Shown piece after piece: positions 25,839 to 34,461 of a stretch of 57,244 nucleotides of DNA. The DNA is from Burkholderiales bacterium. Lineage in GTDB: Bacteria; Pseudomonadota; Gammaproteobacteria; Burkholderiales; Burkholderiaceae_D. Each line of letters starts with the position of its first letter. Position 1 is the first letter of the stretch. Both the position numbers and the translations under genes were made by a program. Where the stretch lies: NCBI GenBank assembly GCA_016200895.1, contig JACQDX010000150.1, forward strand, positions 1-57,244, read 5' to 3'. The notes beneath the pieces were generated by a model. It was not told where the DNA came from. It worked only from the letters and a program-made list of their open reading frames with translations, and searched no databases.

Positions 25839-26851
25839 GCTGCCTGATAAATTTGTGTTGCTTGCCATCCATTTCCTGGTACGCCTTGTGCATCCAGAGG
25901 GAAGTGACAACGCACCTGGGCATTTGCCTGTCCCTGCAATTGTGGCCTTTCAGATTGACAGCGCCCGGTTGCATAACTGCAGCGTGGTGCCAGCAGGCAG
26001 CCTGTAGGTCTGTCATAAAGGCCAGGTACCACGCCAGGGATTGTTTGCAGACGAGCCTTGCCAAGATTATGTTCTGGTAAAGCTGCCAGCAAGGCTTGGG
26101 TGTAGGGATGTCTTGGGGTATTGAATATTTCTGGAACGGTACCGGTTTCCAGTACCTGACCTGCATACATCACCACAACCCGTTTGGCCGTCTGCGCAAC
26201 CACAGCCAAGTCATGGGTGATCAGCATCAGGGCCATGCCACGTTCACGCTGCAGTTGCAGTAATAATTCCAGCATTTGCGCTTGTACGGTAACGTCCAGT
26301 GCGGTAGTAGGTTCATCCGCGATTAGCAGGCGTGGGTTGCAGGCGATGGCAATAGCCACCATCACGCGCTGGCTCATGCCGCCAGAGAGTTGGTGAGGAT
26401 AGGCATTCATACGCCTTTCCGGGTCGGGGATATCGACCTGCTTCAATAAAGCCAGCGCCTTGGCGCGTAAGTCTTTTTCTTTGCCACCCTGATGCAGGCG
26501 CAGGGTTTCCATCAACTGAAATGCCACGGTGTAACAAGGGTTCAGGCTGGTCATGGGGTCCTGGAAGATCATGGCAATATCCTTGCCCAGCAATTGCCGT
26601 CTTTCCTTGTCCTTCATCTTCAGCAGGTCGCGGCCATCAAATTCCATTTGATCTGCCCGCACACGTCCGGGAAAATCGATGAGGCCCATCAAGGCCAGGG
26701 AAGTCACACTTTTGCCCGAGCCTGATTCGCCGACTATGCCAACCACTTCACCTTGTTCTATCCACAGATCAAGGCCATCAACTGCCTTGAATGGCTGAGC
26801 TTCAACGCCAAATTCAACGCGTAAATTTTTAATATCCAATAATGGTTTCAT
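25835..26851 (-). CDS. dppD: Dipeptide ABC transporter ATP-binding protein DppD
   Basis: 338 residues. Walker A is GESGSGKSV, the signature is LSGGMSQRVMVAIAIA and Walker B is LLIADEPTTALDVT. Between them is the Q-loop region IFQDPMTSLNPCYTV. The C-terminus has the oligopeptide-transporter tail PGLYDRPTGCLLAPRC, which separates DppD/OppD from general ABC proteins. It is the first of the two ATPases in the operon; dppC ends 13 bp upstream and dppF overlaps it by 4 nt, so translation is coupled. Confidence 0.93.
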   Translation of the reverse strand: MKPLLDIKNLRVEFGVEAQPFKAVDGLDLWIEQGEVVGIVGESGSGKSVTSLALMGLIDFPGRVRADQMEFDGRDLLKMKDKERRQLLGKDIAMIFQDPMTSLNPCYTVAFQLMETLRLHQGGKEKDLRAKALALLKQVDIPDPERRMNAYPHQLSGGMSQRVMVAIAIACNPRLLIADEPTTALDVTVQAQMLELLLQLQRERGMALMLITHDLAVVAQTAKRVVVMYAGQVLETGTVPEIFNTPRHPYTQALLAALPEHNLGKARLQTIPGVVPGLYDRPTGCLLAPRCSYATGRCQSERPQLQGQANAQVRCHFPLDAQGVPGNGWQATQIYQAA

Positions 26852-26864
26852 GTTGAATCTTTGT

Positions 26865-27800
26865 TCAGCGTTTTAACTTGGGGTCGAGTGCGTCGCGCAA
26901 GCCGTCACCCATGAGGTTAAAGGCCAGTACTGAAATCAGGATTGCCAGACCAGGGAAGGTGACTACCCACCAGGCGCTTTGTATGAATTCCATGGCGCTG
27001 GCGAGCATTGAGCCCCATTCAGGTGTCGGCGGTTGCGCGCCTAGTCCGAGAAAGCCTAATGCTGCGGCATCCAGTATCGCTGTGGAAAATCCCAGTGTAG
27101 CCTGCACGATGATGGGGGCAGCGCAGTTCGGCAATACACAATTGAACATCAGGCGCAAATTGCCAGCGCCCGCAATGCGTGAGGCGTTAACGTAATCCTT
27201 GTTCAGCTCACCACTGACTGCCGCGCGTGTCAGCCTGGCATACGAAGGCATGAGGACGATGGCAATCGCATACATCGCATTCATCAGGCCTGGGCCGAGT
27301 ATGGCTACAACTGCGATTGCCAGTAACAGGCTGGGCAGGGCTTGCAGGATATCCATGAAGCGAACGATGATAGTTTCCAGCATGCGCGCGAAGCGCCCGG
27401 TCCAGCTACGGGAAAAACCAGCAATCAAACCCAGGGTCACGCCGACACTCATGGATAGAGTGACCGATACCAAACCTATGAACAGCGACAGGCGTGAGCC
27501 ATGAATGAGGCGGGACAAAATATCGCGGCCAACCGGATCAGTGCCCAAAATAAATTTACTACTGCCCGTTGCAGTCCAGGCAGGAGGGGCCAGCGTGGAT
27601 TCACGAAATTGCTCTATGGCAGAATGCGGCGCTATCCATTCAGCGAACAAGGCACACAAACAGAGTATGCCAACCAGCACCAGGCCGATGACGGCACCGC
27701 GATTTTGCTTAAAGTAATGCCAAAATTCAAGTAGTGGATGAGGTGGTGACAAGTTTGCAGTAGCAGCTACAGCATTTGCAGGTAAATTGGTATTGCTCAT
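26865..27800 (-). CDS. dppC: Dipeptide ABC transporter permease DppC
   Basis: 311 residues with six predicted membrane segments. The first is AVIGLVLVGILCLCALFAEWI, and later ones are LFIGLVSVTLSMSVGVTLGLIAGF, LLAIAVVAILG, and WWVVTFPGLAILISVLAFNL. It carries the permease EAA-type loop (DYVNASRIAGAGNLRLMFNCVLPN) and ends GDGLRDALDPKLKR, typical of DppC/OppC. With DppB it forms the membrane channel. Gap to dppB is 56 bp. Confidence 0.93.
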   Translation of the reverse strand: MSNTNLPANAVAATANLSPPHPLLEFWHYFKQNRGAVIGLVLVGILCLCALFAEWIAPHSAIEQFRESTLAPPAWTATGSSKFILGTDPVGRDILSRLIHGSRLSLFIGLVSVTLSMSVGVTLGLIAGFSRSWTGRFARMLETIIVRFMDILQALPSLLLAIAVVAILGPGLMNAMYAIAIVLMPSYARLTRAAVSGELNKDYVNASRIAGAGNLRLMFNCVLPNCAAPIIVQATLGFSTAILDAAALGFLGLGAQPPTPEWGSMLASAMEFIQSAWWVVTFPGLAILISVLAFNLMGDGLRDALDPKLKR

Positions 27801-27856
27801 AATTCTGCGATCAAGTCTTTTAAACGATGAGTTAAATTACGTATGGCCACATTGTA

Positions 27857-28861
27857 TTAATGGCGTATGCGTGGATTGATCACACCATACAGCACGTCCA
27901 CAATCAGGTTGACGGTGATGACGATGGTGGCGATCAGCAATATCCCGCCTTGCACGGTTGGGTAATCACGCCTTTGTATCGCTTCAATCAACCACTTGCC
28001 TATGCCTGGCCAGGAAAAGATGGTTTCAGTCAGGATGGCACCCGCCAGCAGCGTACCGACTTGCATACCGATAACGGTGATGACAGGTATCAGGGCATTG
28101 CGCAAGGCATGCACCCAGACTACCCGCAACCATGACATGCCCTTGGCACGTGCCGTACGCACATAATCTTCTTTGAGCACTTCCAACATCGCCGAACGGG
28201 TCATGCGGGCAATGACCGCCAGTGGAATCGTACCTAGTGCAATCGCCGGCAAGATCAGATGCATGACGGCTGATTTGAAAGCACCTTCTTCACCCGACAA
28301 CAGACTATCGACCAGCATCAATCCAGTCACATGTGGCAGATCAAACAAAATATCGATACGGCCGGACACCGGCGTCCAGCCCAGAGTCACCGAAAACATC
28401 AGGATGAGCAAAAGCGCCCACCAGAAGATAGGCATGGAATAACCAGTCAGGGATGCACCCATGACAGAATAATCAAGAAATGTATTGCGCTTCAATGCGG
28501 CCAATATGCCGGCAGGCAAGCCAAGGATAATCGCAAAAATGATCGCGCAGAGCGACAATTCCAGTGTTGCCGGGAACAGGGTGAAAAATTCTTTGCTGAC
28601 CAGTTCTTGCGTGATAATGGATCGACCCAGATCACCCTGCAAGACTTTGCCCAGATAAGAAAAATACTGCTGGTACAAAGGCTGGTCGAGTCCATACAGG
28701 TGCATAAGGCTGGCATAACGCTCTGCATCCATACCGCGCTCGCCCGTCATGGCTTCTACAACATTACCAGGTATCAGGTGTATCAATGAAAAAACCAGCA
28801 GCGTGATGCCAAGGAATGTGGGGATGACTACACCCAGGCGTCGGAGAATAAAACCCAGCAT
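27857..28861 (-). CDS. dppB: Dipeptide ABC transporter permease DppB
   Basis: The start is the ATG at 28859-28861, giving 334 residues. A reading that begins further upstream enters the perfect hairpin at 28953-28991 and adds non-family sequence. The start MLGFILRRLGVVIPTFLGITLLVF is typical of DppB. Further membrane segments follow, with the permease loop EDYVRTARAKGMSWLRVVWVHALRNALIPVIT and the ending VNLIVDVLYGVINPRIRH. It pairs with DppC. Confidence 0.93.
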   Translation of the reverse strand: MLGFILRRLGVVIPTFLGITLLVFSLIHLIPGNVVEAMTGERGMDAERYASLMHLYGLDQPLYQQYFSYLGKVLQGDLGRSIITQELVSKEFFTLFPATLELSLCAIIFAIILGLPAGILAALKRNTFLDYSVMGASLTGYSMPIFWWALLLILMFSVTLGWTPVSGRIDILFDLPHVTGLMLVDSLLSGEEGAFKSAVMHLILPAIALGTIPLAVIARMTRSAMLEVLKEDYVRTARAKGMSWLRVVWVHALRNALIPVITVIGMQVGTLLAGAILTETIFSWPGIGKWLIEAIQRRDYPTVQGGILLIATIVITVNLIVDVLYGVINPRIRH

Positions 28862-28952
28862 CGAAAAACCTTTTTCAAACAAAATCCAAACAAAATTCGT
28901 CAGGACAACAATCAGTTTCAGATAATCTGAAAACAGCGCGTCAGATACAAAG

Positions 28953-28991
28953 GTGGCACTAATTTGCAAAGAACTTGCAAATTAGTGCCAC
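28953..28991. repeat. Perfect 17-bp hairpin between dppA and dppB
   Basis: GTGGCACTAATTTGCAA (28953-28969) pairs perfectly with 28975-28991 around the 5-nt loop AGAAC. There is no T-run, so it is likely an RNA-stability or partial-attenuation structure after dppA, not a full terminator. Such hairpins commonly raise expression of the binding protein relative to the permease genes. Confidence 0.9.
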
Positions 28992-29004
28992 GCTTGGGTA
29001 ATGC

Positions 29005-30624
29005 TTATTTATCCAAATCTACTTTTTTAAAGTAATGATGTGCAGTGGAATCCATTTTGAAACCAATCACATTCTTGCGTACGGGTGTGTAACGCAAAGA
29101 GTGTGCCAGTAGCAGCAAAGGCGCTTCTTCGCGTACTATTTCCTGGGCTTTTTCATAAAGTTTGGCTCTTTCGCTTTGTTTGGGCGTCAATTTGGCTTTT
29201 TGGATCAAATCTTCATAATCCTTATTGCACCACCTTGGGATATTGCCGCCGCCTTTGACAGCTTCACAGCCCAAAATTGGTTCAAAGAAATTATCCGGGT
29301 CACCATTGTCGCCAGACCAGCCAAACATCATCGCATGCTGTTCACCAGTTTTGCTGCGTTTTTTATACTCTGTCCATTCATAAGTAGTCAGCTTGGTTTT
29401 GACACCAACTTTGGCCCAGTCTGCCTGTATCAGTTCAGCCATGCGCTTGCCGTCTGGATTGTAGGGACGAGATACTGGCAAATACCAGAGTTCAACTTCC
29501 AGGCCATTCGCATAGCCTGCCTTGGCCAGCAATTCTTTGGCCTGGGCGACATCGTAAGGATATTCTTTGATCTTGTCGTTATACGACCACATGGTAGGCG
29601 GGATGACATTCTTGGCGATTTGCCCCGTCCCTGCGTATACAGATTTCAGTATCGATGCGCGGTCAACAGCAAGATTCAAAGCCTGACGCACCAGCTTGTT
29701 ATCAAATGGTTTTTTCTCCACGTTGAAACCGACATAGCCAATGTTCAAACCCTGTTGTGACAACAGTTTGATATTTGGATCACTCTTCATCAACTCTACA
29801 TCTGCTGGTTTTGGCAAAGCCATGACATGGCATTCACCTGCCTTGAGTTTGGCATAGCGTACCGATGCATCCGGGGTGATTGCATACACCAAGTTATCGA
29901 TTTTCGGCCGACCATCCCAATAGCCGTCATGTGCCTTGTAGCGGATGATGGCATCTTTTTGGTAAGAGACGAACTGGAAGGCACCTGTGCCTATGATTTC
30001 TTTATCGATCAGTTCTGGTGTTCCTGCGGCCTTCATTTTCTGCGCATATTCGGCAGAGTGAACAGACATGAAGTCCATCGTCAGCGTGGCGAGGAACGGT
30101 GCTTCCTGACGCTTGAGTTTAAAGCGTACGGTCAGGTCATCGACTTTTTCCAGCTTGTCGACGATCTTGGATATGCCCAGGTCCTGGAAATAGGCGTAGG
30201 TTTGACCAGGTGTATTTTTATGGAATGGATGATTCTCATCCGCCATGCGGTAAAAACTGAAAAGTATATCGTCAGCATTCAAGTCGCGGCTAGGTTTGAA
30301 CTTGGCATTGCTATGAAACTTGACGCCCTTGCGCAGCTTGAAGGTATAAGTCAGGCCATCGGCAGAAATATCCCAGGATTCTGCCAGAGCAGGGGTGATA
30401 TTGGTGGTGCCGGTTTCCATTTCTACCAGGCGGTTATACATGGGTACAGAGCCCGCATCAGCTGTAGTGCCAGTAGTAAAGAATTGCGGATTGAAACCTT
30501 CTGGACTACCTTCAGAGCAAAATACCAAAGTCTTTGCGGCCATCGCTGCGCCAGCATGCAAACCTGCAAATGCGCCAATGACAACCAAAGCGCCAGTCTT
30601 CAACAGCCAATTACCTTTTTTCAT
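29005..30624 (-). CDS. dppA: Dipeptide ABC transporter periplasmic binding protein DppA
   Basis: 539 residues of the SBP family 5. The signal peptide is MKKGNWLLKTGALVVIGAFA... with a likely cleavage after AAMA. The mature part starts KTLVFCSEGSPEGFNPQF and contains the family pattern AESWDISADGLTYTFKLRKGVKFHSNA. It binds dipeptides and hands them to DppBC. The ribosome site GGAGA precedes the ATG. It is the first gene of the dppABCDF operon, whose promoter should lie in the 30625-30963 interval. Heme or peptide specificity cannot be judged from the sequence alone. Confidence 0.93.
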   Translation of the reverse strand: MKKGNWLLKTGALVVIGAFAGLHAGAAMAAKTLVFCSEGSPEGFNPQFFTTGTTADAGSVPMYNRLVEMETGTTNITPALAESWDISADGLTYTFKLRKGVKFHSNAKFKPSRDLNADDILFSFYRMADENHPFHKNTPGQTYAYFQDLGISKIVDKLEKVDDLTVRFKLKRQEAPFLATLTMDFMSVHSAEYAQKMKAAGTPELIDKEIIGTGAFQFVSYQKDAIIRYKAHDGYWDGRPKIDNLVYAITPDASVRYAKLKAGECHVMALPKPADVELMKSDPNIKLLSQQGLNIGYVGFNVEKKPFDNKLVRQALNLAVDRASILKSVYAGTGQIAKNVIPPTMWSYNDKIKEYPYDVAQAKELLAKAGYANGLEVELWYLPVSRPYNPDGKRMAELIQADWAKVGVKTKLTTYEWTEYKKRSKTGEQHAMMFGWSGDNGDPDNFFEPILGCEAVKGGGNIPRWCNKDYEDLIQKAKLTPKQSERAKLYEKAQEIVREEAPLLLLAHSLRYTPVRKNVIGFKMDSTAHHYFKKVDLDK

Positions 30625-30963
30625 CCAGACTCTCCACAGTGAATAAGTACCAGTAAAAACGACAGAACGATTGTGCCATAGCCGACCGTACAGATTTTTG
30701 TATTGTGCAGCAATTCGATAAGATTTGTATTATTTTGTTACAAGCCCGAAGAAAATTTTGAAAATAAAACGACCAAACCTGAATGAAGCTATTGTGCTGA
30801 TTCACTTGCAAAGAAGATTTGCCGGATGTTGCAAATATGATGCACTGCGGTGAGTGGCTTTTGTCTTGGTCTCCATGGAACCAAAAAATATAATCCGGTA
30901 TCGAAGTTTTATATAAGTTCAGCGTATAAGCAAAAACAGAAAATCAATCAAATTTAAAAAATC
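30625..30963. other. Divergent intergenic region, dppA / hydrolase
   Basis: About 340 bp between the dppA start and the hydrolase remnant. It holds both promoters. A plausible sigma-70 promoter for the plus-strand hydrolase is listed separately. Minus-strand open frames here have no features of real proteins. Confidence 0.6.
30866..30894 (+). promoter_or_regulatory. Probable promoter of the hydrolase remnant
   Basis: TTGGTC (30866-30871), 17-bp spacer, perfect TATAAT (30889-30894), about 70 bp before the first hydrolase ATG. Confidence 0.5.
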
Positions 30964-31671
30964 ATGCATTCCATGACTGAAAAAATCATCAAACCTGACG
31001 ACAAAATAGTAGAAGTTCTTGCAGAATTTCCTGTCGGAGCCGGACCATTCCCGACATTGATATTGGCACCAGGTTTGCGCTATGACATGCACAGGCCAGT
31101 CATTGCGCAAATCGCCAGTCATTTATTGTTGTGAGGCTTTGCTGTATTCCGGTTTAACTGGGCTTTTTATACAGCGGACTCTACTGGCGGCAAACCAGGG
31201 GATGATTTGGTTGCGGAACTGCAAGACATGCTATTGGTATTGAATTTGGCAAGAAATGATGACCGCGTACAGCAAGAGCAAATATCTGTTGCTGGCAAAT
31301 CTTTTGGCTCCATCGTGGCCTGGCGTGTTTTTAGGGAAGAGCCTGGATTGAAAAGCTGTGTCTTGCTGACGCCACTATGTATGGCAGACAAGTCAGGAGA
31401 GGATGAGCTAAACCTCGTCAGGGAAAATTACCCAGATGCTGGACATGAGAACCGGCCAGTCCTTATGCTTGCCGGAAATGCCGATCCTCATTGTGAGCTG
31501 GAAATTCTGCGCCAGTTTGTAGTAAACACATCCGCCAAGTTCAATATTAATGTATTGGACGGTAACCACAACCTGGAAATGCCTGATGCAGATGCAGCAA
31601 TGGCAGCCAGCAAATTTGACCGTAATCTGCAATTGCTGGCCAGCCATGTCGAGCGTTTTTTACTTGGGTAA
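30964..31671 (+). pseudogene. Alpha/beta hydrolase interrupted by one in-frame TGA
   Basis: Reading from the ATG at 30964, the frame is open to 31671 except for a TGA at 31132-31134 (codon 57). On both sides the frame encodes one alpha/beta hydrolase of about 235 residues. Before the stop: PFPTLILAPGLRYDMHRP (oxyanion-side strand). After it: GFAVFRFNWAFY, the nucleophile elbow VAGKSFGSIVA (GxSxG-like, S in GKSFGS), an acid-side VLMLAGNADPHCE, and the histidine in VLDGNHNLEMP. The pattern fits the KANL3/TEX30-like hydrolase family. In relatives the residue before GFAV is variable, so a CGA-to-TGA change is the simplest cause. A single nonsense change suggests a recent loss. Read-through or a sequencing error is also possible. 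A TTG at 31207 would give only a C-terminal piece. Confidence 0.8.
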
Positions 31672-31715
31672 AAGAGCGCCGCAAAAATGTCGCAAGAGTG
31701 TCACGTCAGGCAGCG

Positions 31716-33404
31716 CTAGTCTATATGCTCAACCATTAACTGTACTCGGGTGACGCCATTGTATTCATTGGCATCCAGTCTGAAAGCGACATGGACGTTT
31801 TCAGGCAGGGTGTCGGTATGGCCAAACCAGATGGCATCATATCTGAGTTTGTTTTTTTCAAGCACCAGCTTCAGATGGCGCTCTTTTAATATTCTTTGCG
31901 AAATCAATTTAAAGTCATCGCAAAATATGGGAGGCGGGAACCCTTGTCCCCATACCTGGGTATCCAGCAGGCGGATAAAGTCTGTCGTGTAATAGGCGTC
32001 TTCCAATGGACCATCTGTCTCCACGACACGCTCAAGCTGGTGCGCCTGCAACCAGCTTTTTCCAACAGACTCAAAAGCTTGCTGGAATGCAGGGAAGTCA
32101 TCGGCGCGTAAGGTCAGGCCCGCTGCCATCGCATGACCGCCGAATTTTTGTATCAGGCTGGGCGCGTGTTTTGACACCAGATCAAGTGCATCGCGCAAAT
32201 GAAAGCCAGGTATCGAGCGGCCCGAGCCTTTGATCAGGCCTTCACCACCAGGTGCAAAGGTGATGGTCGGACGGTAAAACTTATCTTTCAGACGCGACGC
32301 AACAATCCCGATAACGCCTTGATGCCAGCTTTCATCAAACACCGTAATGGTATTGCTATCCTGTGGCTGGAAATCATCAAGGTGCAGCAGGGCTACATCC
32401 TGCATCTCGCGTTCTATATCTTTGCGATCAGCATTGATGCTATTCAATTCCTGTGCGATTTGCCATGCACGGCCCTCATCATCCGTGGTCAGGCATTCTA
32501 TGCCCAAGGCCATATCAGCCAGGCGGCCTGCAGCGTTGAGTCTGGGCCCTAGCGCAAATCCAAGGTCAAATGGGCTGGCATTGCGTGGTTCACGGCCAGC
32601 TACGCGGAACAAGGCCGCGATCCCGGCGCACATGCGGCCAGCGCGCATGCGCTTCAGGCCTTGCGCTACCAGGATACGGTTATTGGCATCCAGTTTTACT
32701 ACGTCGGCGACTGTACCTAAGGCAACCAAATCCAGCAAAGTATCCAGCTTGGGTTGATTTTGCTGGTCGAATACGCCGCGTTGACGCAATTCTGCACGCA
32801 AAGCCAGCAGTACGTAGAACATGACACCAACCCCGGCCAGGTTCTTGCTGGGGAAGCCGCATTCAGGCTGGTTAGGATTGACGATGACAGCAGCATCCGG
32901 CAAATGATCACCCGGCAAATGGTGATCGGTGACTACTACGGCAATCCCTTGGGCGTTGGCTGCTGCCACGCCATCCACACTGGCAATGCCATTATCGACC
33001 GTGACGATGACGTCTGGCGACTTTTCTTTTTGCGTCAATGCGACGATTTCTGGCGTTAAGCCATAGCCATATTCAAAGCGATTCGGCACGATGTAATCAA
33101 CATTTGCCCCCAACATGCGCAAGCCGCGCAAACCGACTGCACAGGCAGTGGCACCATCACAATCATAATCGGCCACGATGACCAGTTTTTTATTTTGCGC
33201 GATGGCATCTGCCAAAAACTTTGCAGCCTGGTCTATATGCAAGAGCCCGGCAGGCGGCAGCATGGCATTCAATTCGGTGCTGAGTTCTTTCTCTCCTGTT
33301 GCACCGCGCGAAGCATACAGGCGTGCAAGCACAGGGTGCAGGCCACTTTGGCGCAGCATTTCAGATTCACGGAAAGGGCAGGGGCGTACAGTAATACGTG
33401 TCAT
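31716..33404 (-). CDS. recJ: Single-stranded-DNA-specific exonuclease RecJ
   Basis: 562 residues. RecJ degrades single-stranded DNA 5' to 3' in recombination and mismatch repair. Metal motifs are IVADYDCDGATA, IVTVDNGIASVDG, VVTDHHLPGD (DHH) and later ALGPRLNAAGR (DHHA1 region), followed by GSGRSIPGFHLRDAL. The C-terminal OB-like domain is present (FCDDFKLISQRILKERHLKLVLE). The start ATG overlaps the stop of the upstream RpfE-like gene by 4 nt (33401-33404), which indicates translational coupling. Convergent with the hydrolase remnant. Confidence 0.95.
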   Translation of the reverse strand: MTRITVRPCPFRESEMLRQSGLHPVLARLYASRGATGEKELSTELNAMLPPAGLLHIDQAAKFLADAIAQNKKLVIVADYDCDGATACAVGLRGLRMLGANVDYIVPNRFEYGYGLTPEIVALTQKEKSPDVIVTVDNGIASVDGVAAANAQGIAVVVTDHHLPGDHLPDAAVIVNPNQPECGFPSKNLAGVGVMFYVLLALRAELRQRGVFDQQNQPKLDTLLDLVALGTVADVVKLDANNRILVAQGLKRMRAGRMCAGIAALFRVAGREPRNASPFDLGFALGPRLNAAGRLADMALGIECLTTDDEGRAWQIAQELNSINADRKDIEREMQDVALLHLDDFQPQDSNTITVFDESWHQGVIGIVASRLKDKFYRPTITFAPGGEGLIKGSGRSIPGFHLRDALDLVSKHAPSLIQKFGGHAMAAGLTLRADDFPAFQQAFESVGKSWLQAHQLERVVETDGPLEDAYYTTDFIRLLDTQVWGQGFPPPIFCDDFKLISQRILKERHLKLVLEKNKLRYDAIWFGHTDTLPENVHVAFRLDANEYNGVTRVQLMVEHID

Positions 33405-34396
33405 GAAATCGAAAATAAGTGATGTAATGAGGGTTTGATCCAGAATTTGCGTAGGGACCAGGGCGTCAGGTCAAAGCTGGCTATTCTGTGGGCATCGCTG
33501 AAGTTCAGTTTCAAACTGGTGATTTGTTTACTCTGCAAACCTGCCAGCAAAGGAGAAAACCAGTTTTTTTCCAGTTCATGCATATTATCCAGCCATAGCG
33601 CCCAGTCGTTATTGATTGCAGCTTCACATAGACTACCGAGTAAAACAGGTATTTGTTTATTTGCTGCTTGTGACTGAGACAGATGTTGCGTGTAGGCAGT
33701 CGCCATACTAACTTGCTTCAGGTCCGGATTCAGACTCTGCGCGCCTCCTGATATCCAGACAGAATTGATGACTTTGGCACCGCGCATCTCGCGCTGGGCA
33801 TTGATGTCTTGGGTAAACCACTGCATTTGTATTTCATTTTGCAGTTTGCGCCATGGGCGTTCAAACTCGCCTTTCGGCATCCAGATGTCAATATTATGGC
33901 CGCAAGCGGCATCTACCGTGGCTGTTTGCAGGTCTGCCCAGTCGTCAGCGCGCAAGAACCAGGTCTGCGCGTCGCCGAACAAGAGTTGCAGCCCCATTTC
34001 TTCGCAACTCGCTTTAGCCTGTTCAAACAAGGCGCGGGATTCAGCTTCGCTGATATTCAGGCGTCGCTGATCTGTCAGCACCAGATGATCACGAGCAATA
34101 TGGATGTGTACGGGCTGCAAGATGAACCAATGACCTGCCCCAGGTGTCAGACCATACGTTTGCATGCGGTTCCAGGCACTGGATGGGCTATTTGCGTTTT
34201 CTTTGGGAGGAAATTCTCCGGCAAGCCAGTATTCGTAGCTCAGTGCACGTGAAAAATCGTCAGCAGACTGCACCTTCGCTTTGCCTGCGCAGGCGATTAA
34301 GCCTGCCAAAGCAGGGGTATGCATTTCTTTTGACAGGTCTTTGGCAAGGCTTGCTGGTGGTATCCCGAATGGGATTATCAATTCTAAATGGCTCAT
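33401..34396 (-). CDS. RpfE-like protein, recJ neighbour
   Basis: A 331-residue soluble protein with no signal peptide or membrane segment. The start SHLELIIPFGIPP resembles the family previously labelled RpfE-type regulatory protein (sometimes annotated as phosphoglycerate mutase-like), which lies beside recJ in Xanthomonas and many betaproteobacteria. Features are: a central WFILQPVHIHIARDHLVLT, a segment QLLFGDAQTWFLRADDWADL, and GAKVINSVWISGGAQ. None is a known catalytic signature, so I assign no reaction. The 4-nt overlap with recJ suggests the two are made together. Divergent from lolC across 65 bp. Confidence 0.7.
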   Translation of the reverse strand: MSHLELIIPFGIPPASLAKDLSKEMHTPALAGLIACAGKAKVQSADDFSRALSYEYWLAGEFPPKENANSPSSAWNRMQTYGLTPGAGHWFILQPVHIHIARDHLVLTDQRRLNISEAESRALFEQAKASCEEMGLQLLFGDAQTWFLRADDWADLQTATVDAACGHNIDIWMPKGEFERPWRKLQNEIQMQWFTQDINAQREMRGAKVINSVWISGGAQSLNPDLKQVSMATAYTQHLSQSQAANKQIPVLLGSLCEAAINNDWALWLDNMHELEKNWFSPLLAGLQSKQITSLKLNFSDAHRIASFDLTPWSLRKFWIKPSLHHLFSIS

Positions 34397-34461
34397 AGTG
34401 CTGTATTGTAGGGCAAACGTATGGCAAACTGCTGGCTGCCTTCACAACAAGTGTAAATGCA

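Noticed and set aside
28862..28969. N-terminal extension of DppB
   Set aside because: The extra 36 residues overlap the perfect hairpin and are not family-like; the ATG at 28861 is standard.
29827..30642. Plus-strand 271-codon open frame opposite dppA
   Set aside because: Antisense shadow of a well-supported binding protein gene.
31132..31190. Selenocysteine insertion element after the hydrolase TGA
   Set aside because: A GCTGTAT/ATACAGC stem is possible, but its loop lacks features I could match to a bacterial SECIS, and relatives' residue here is variable.
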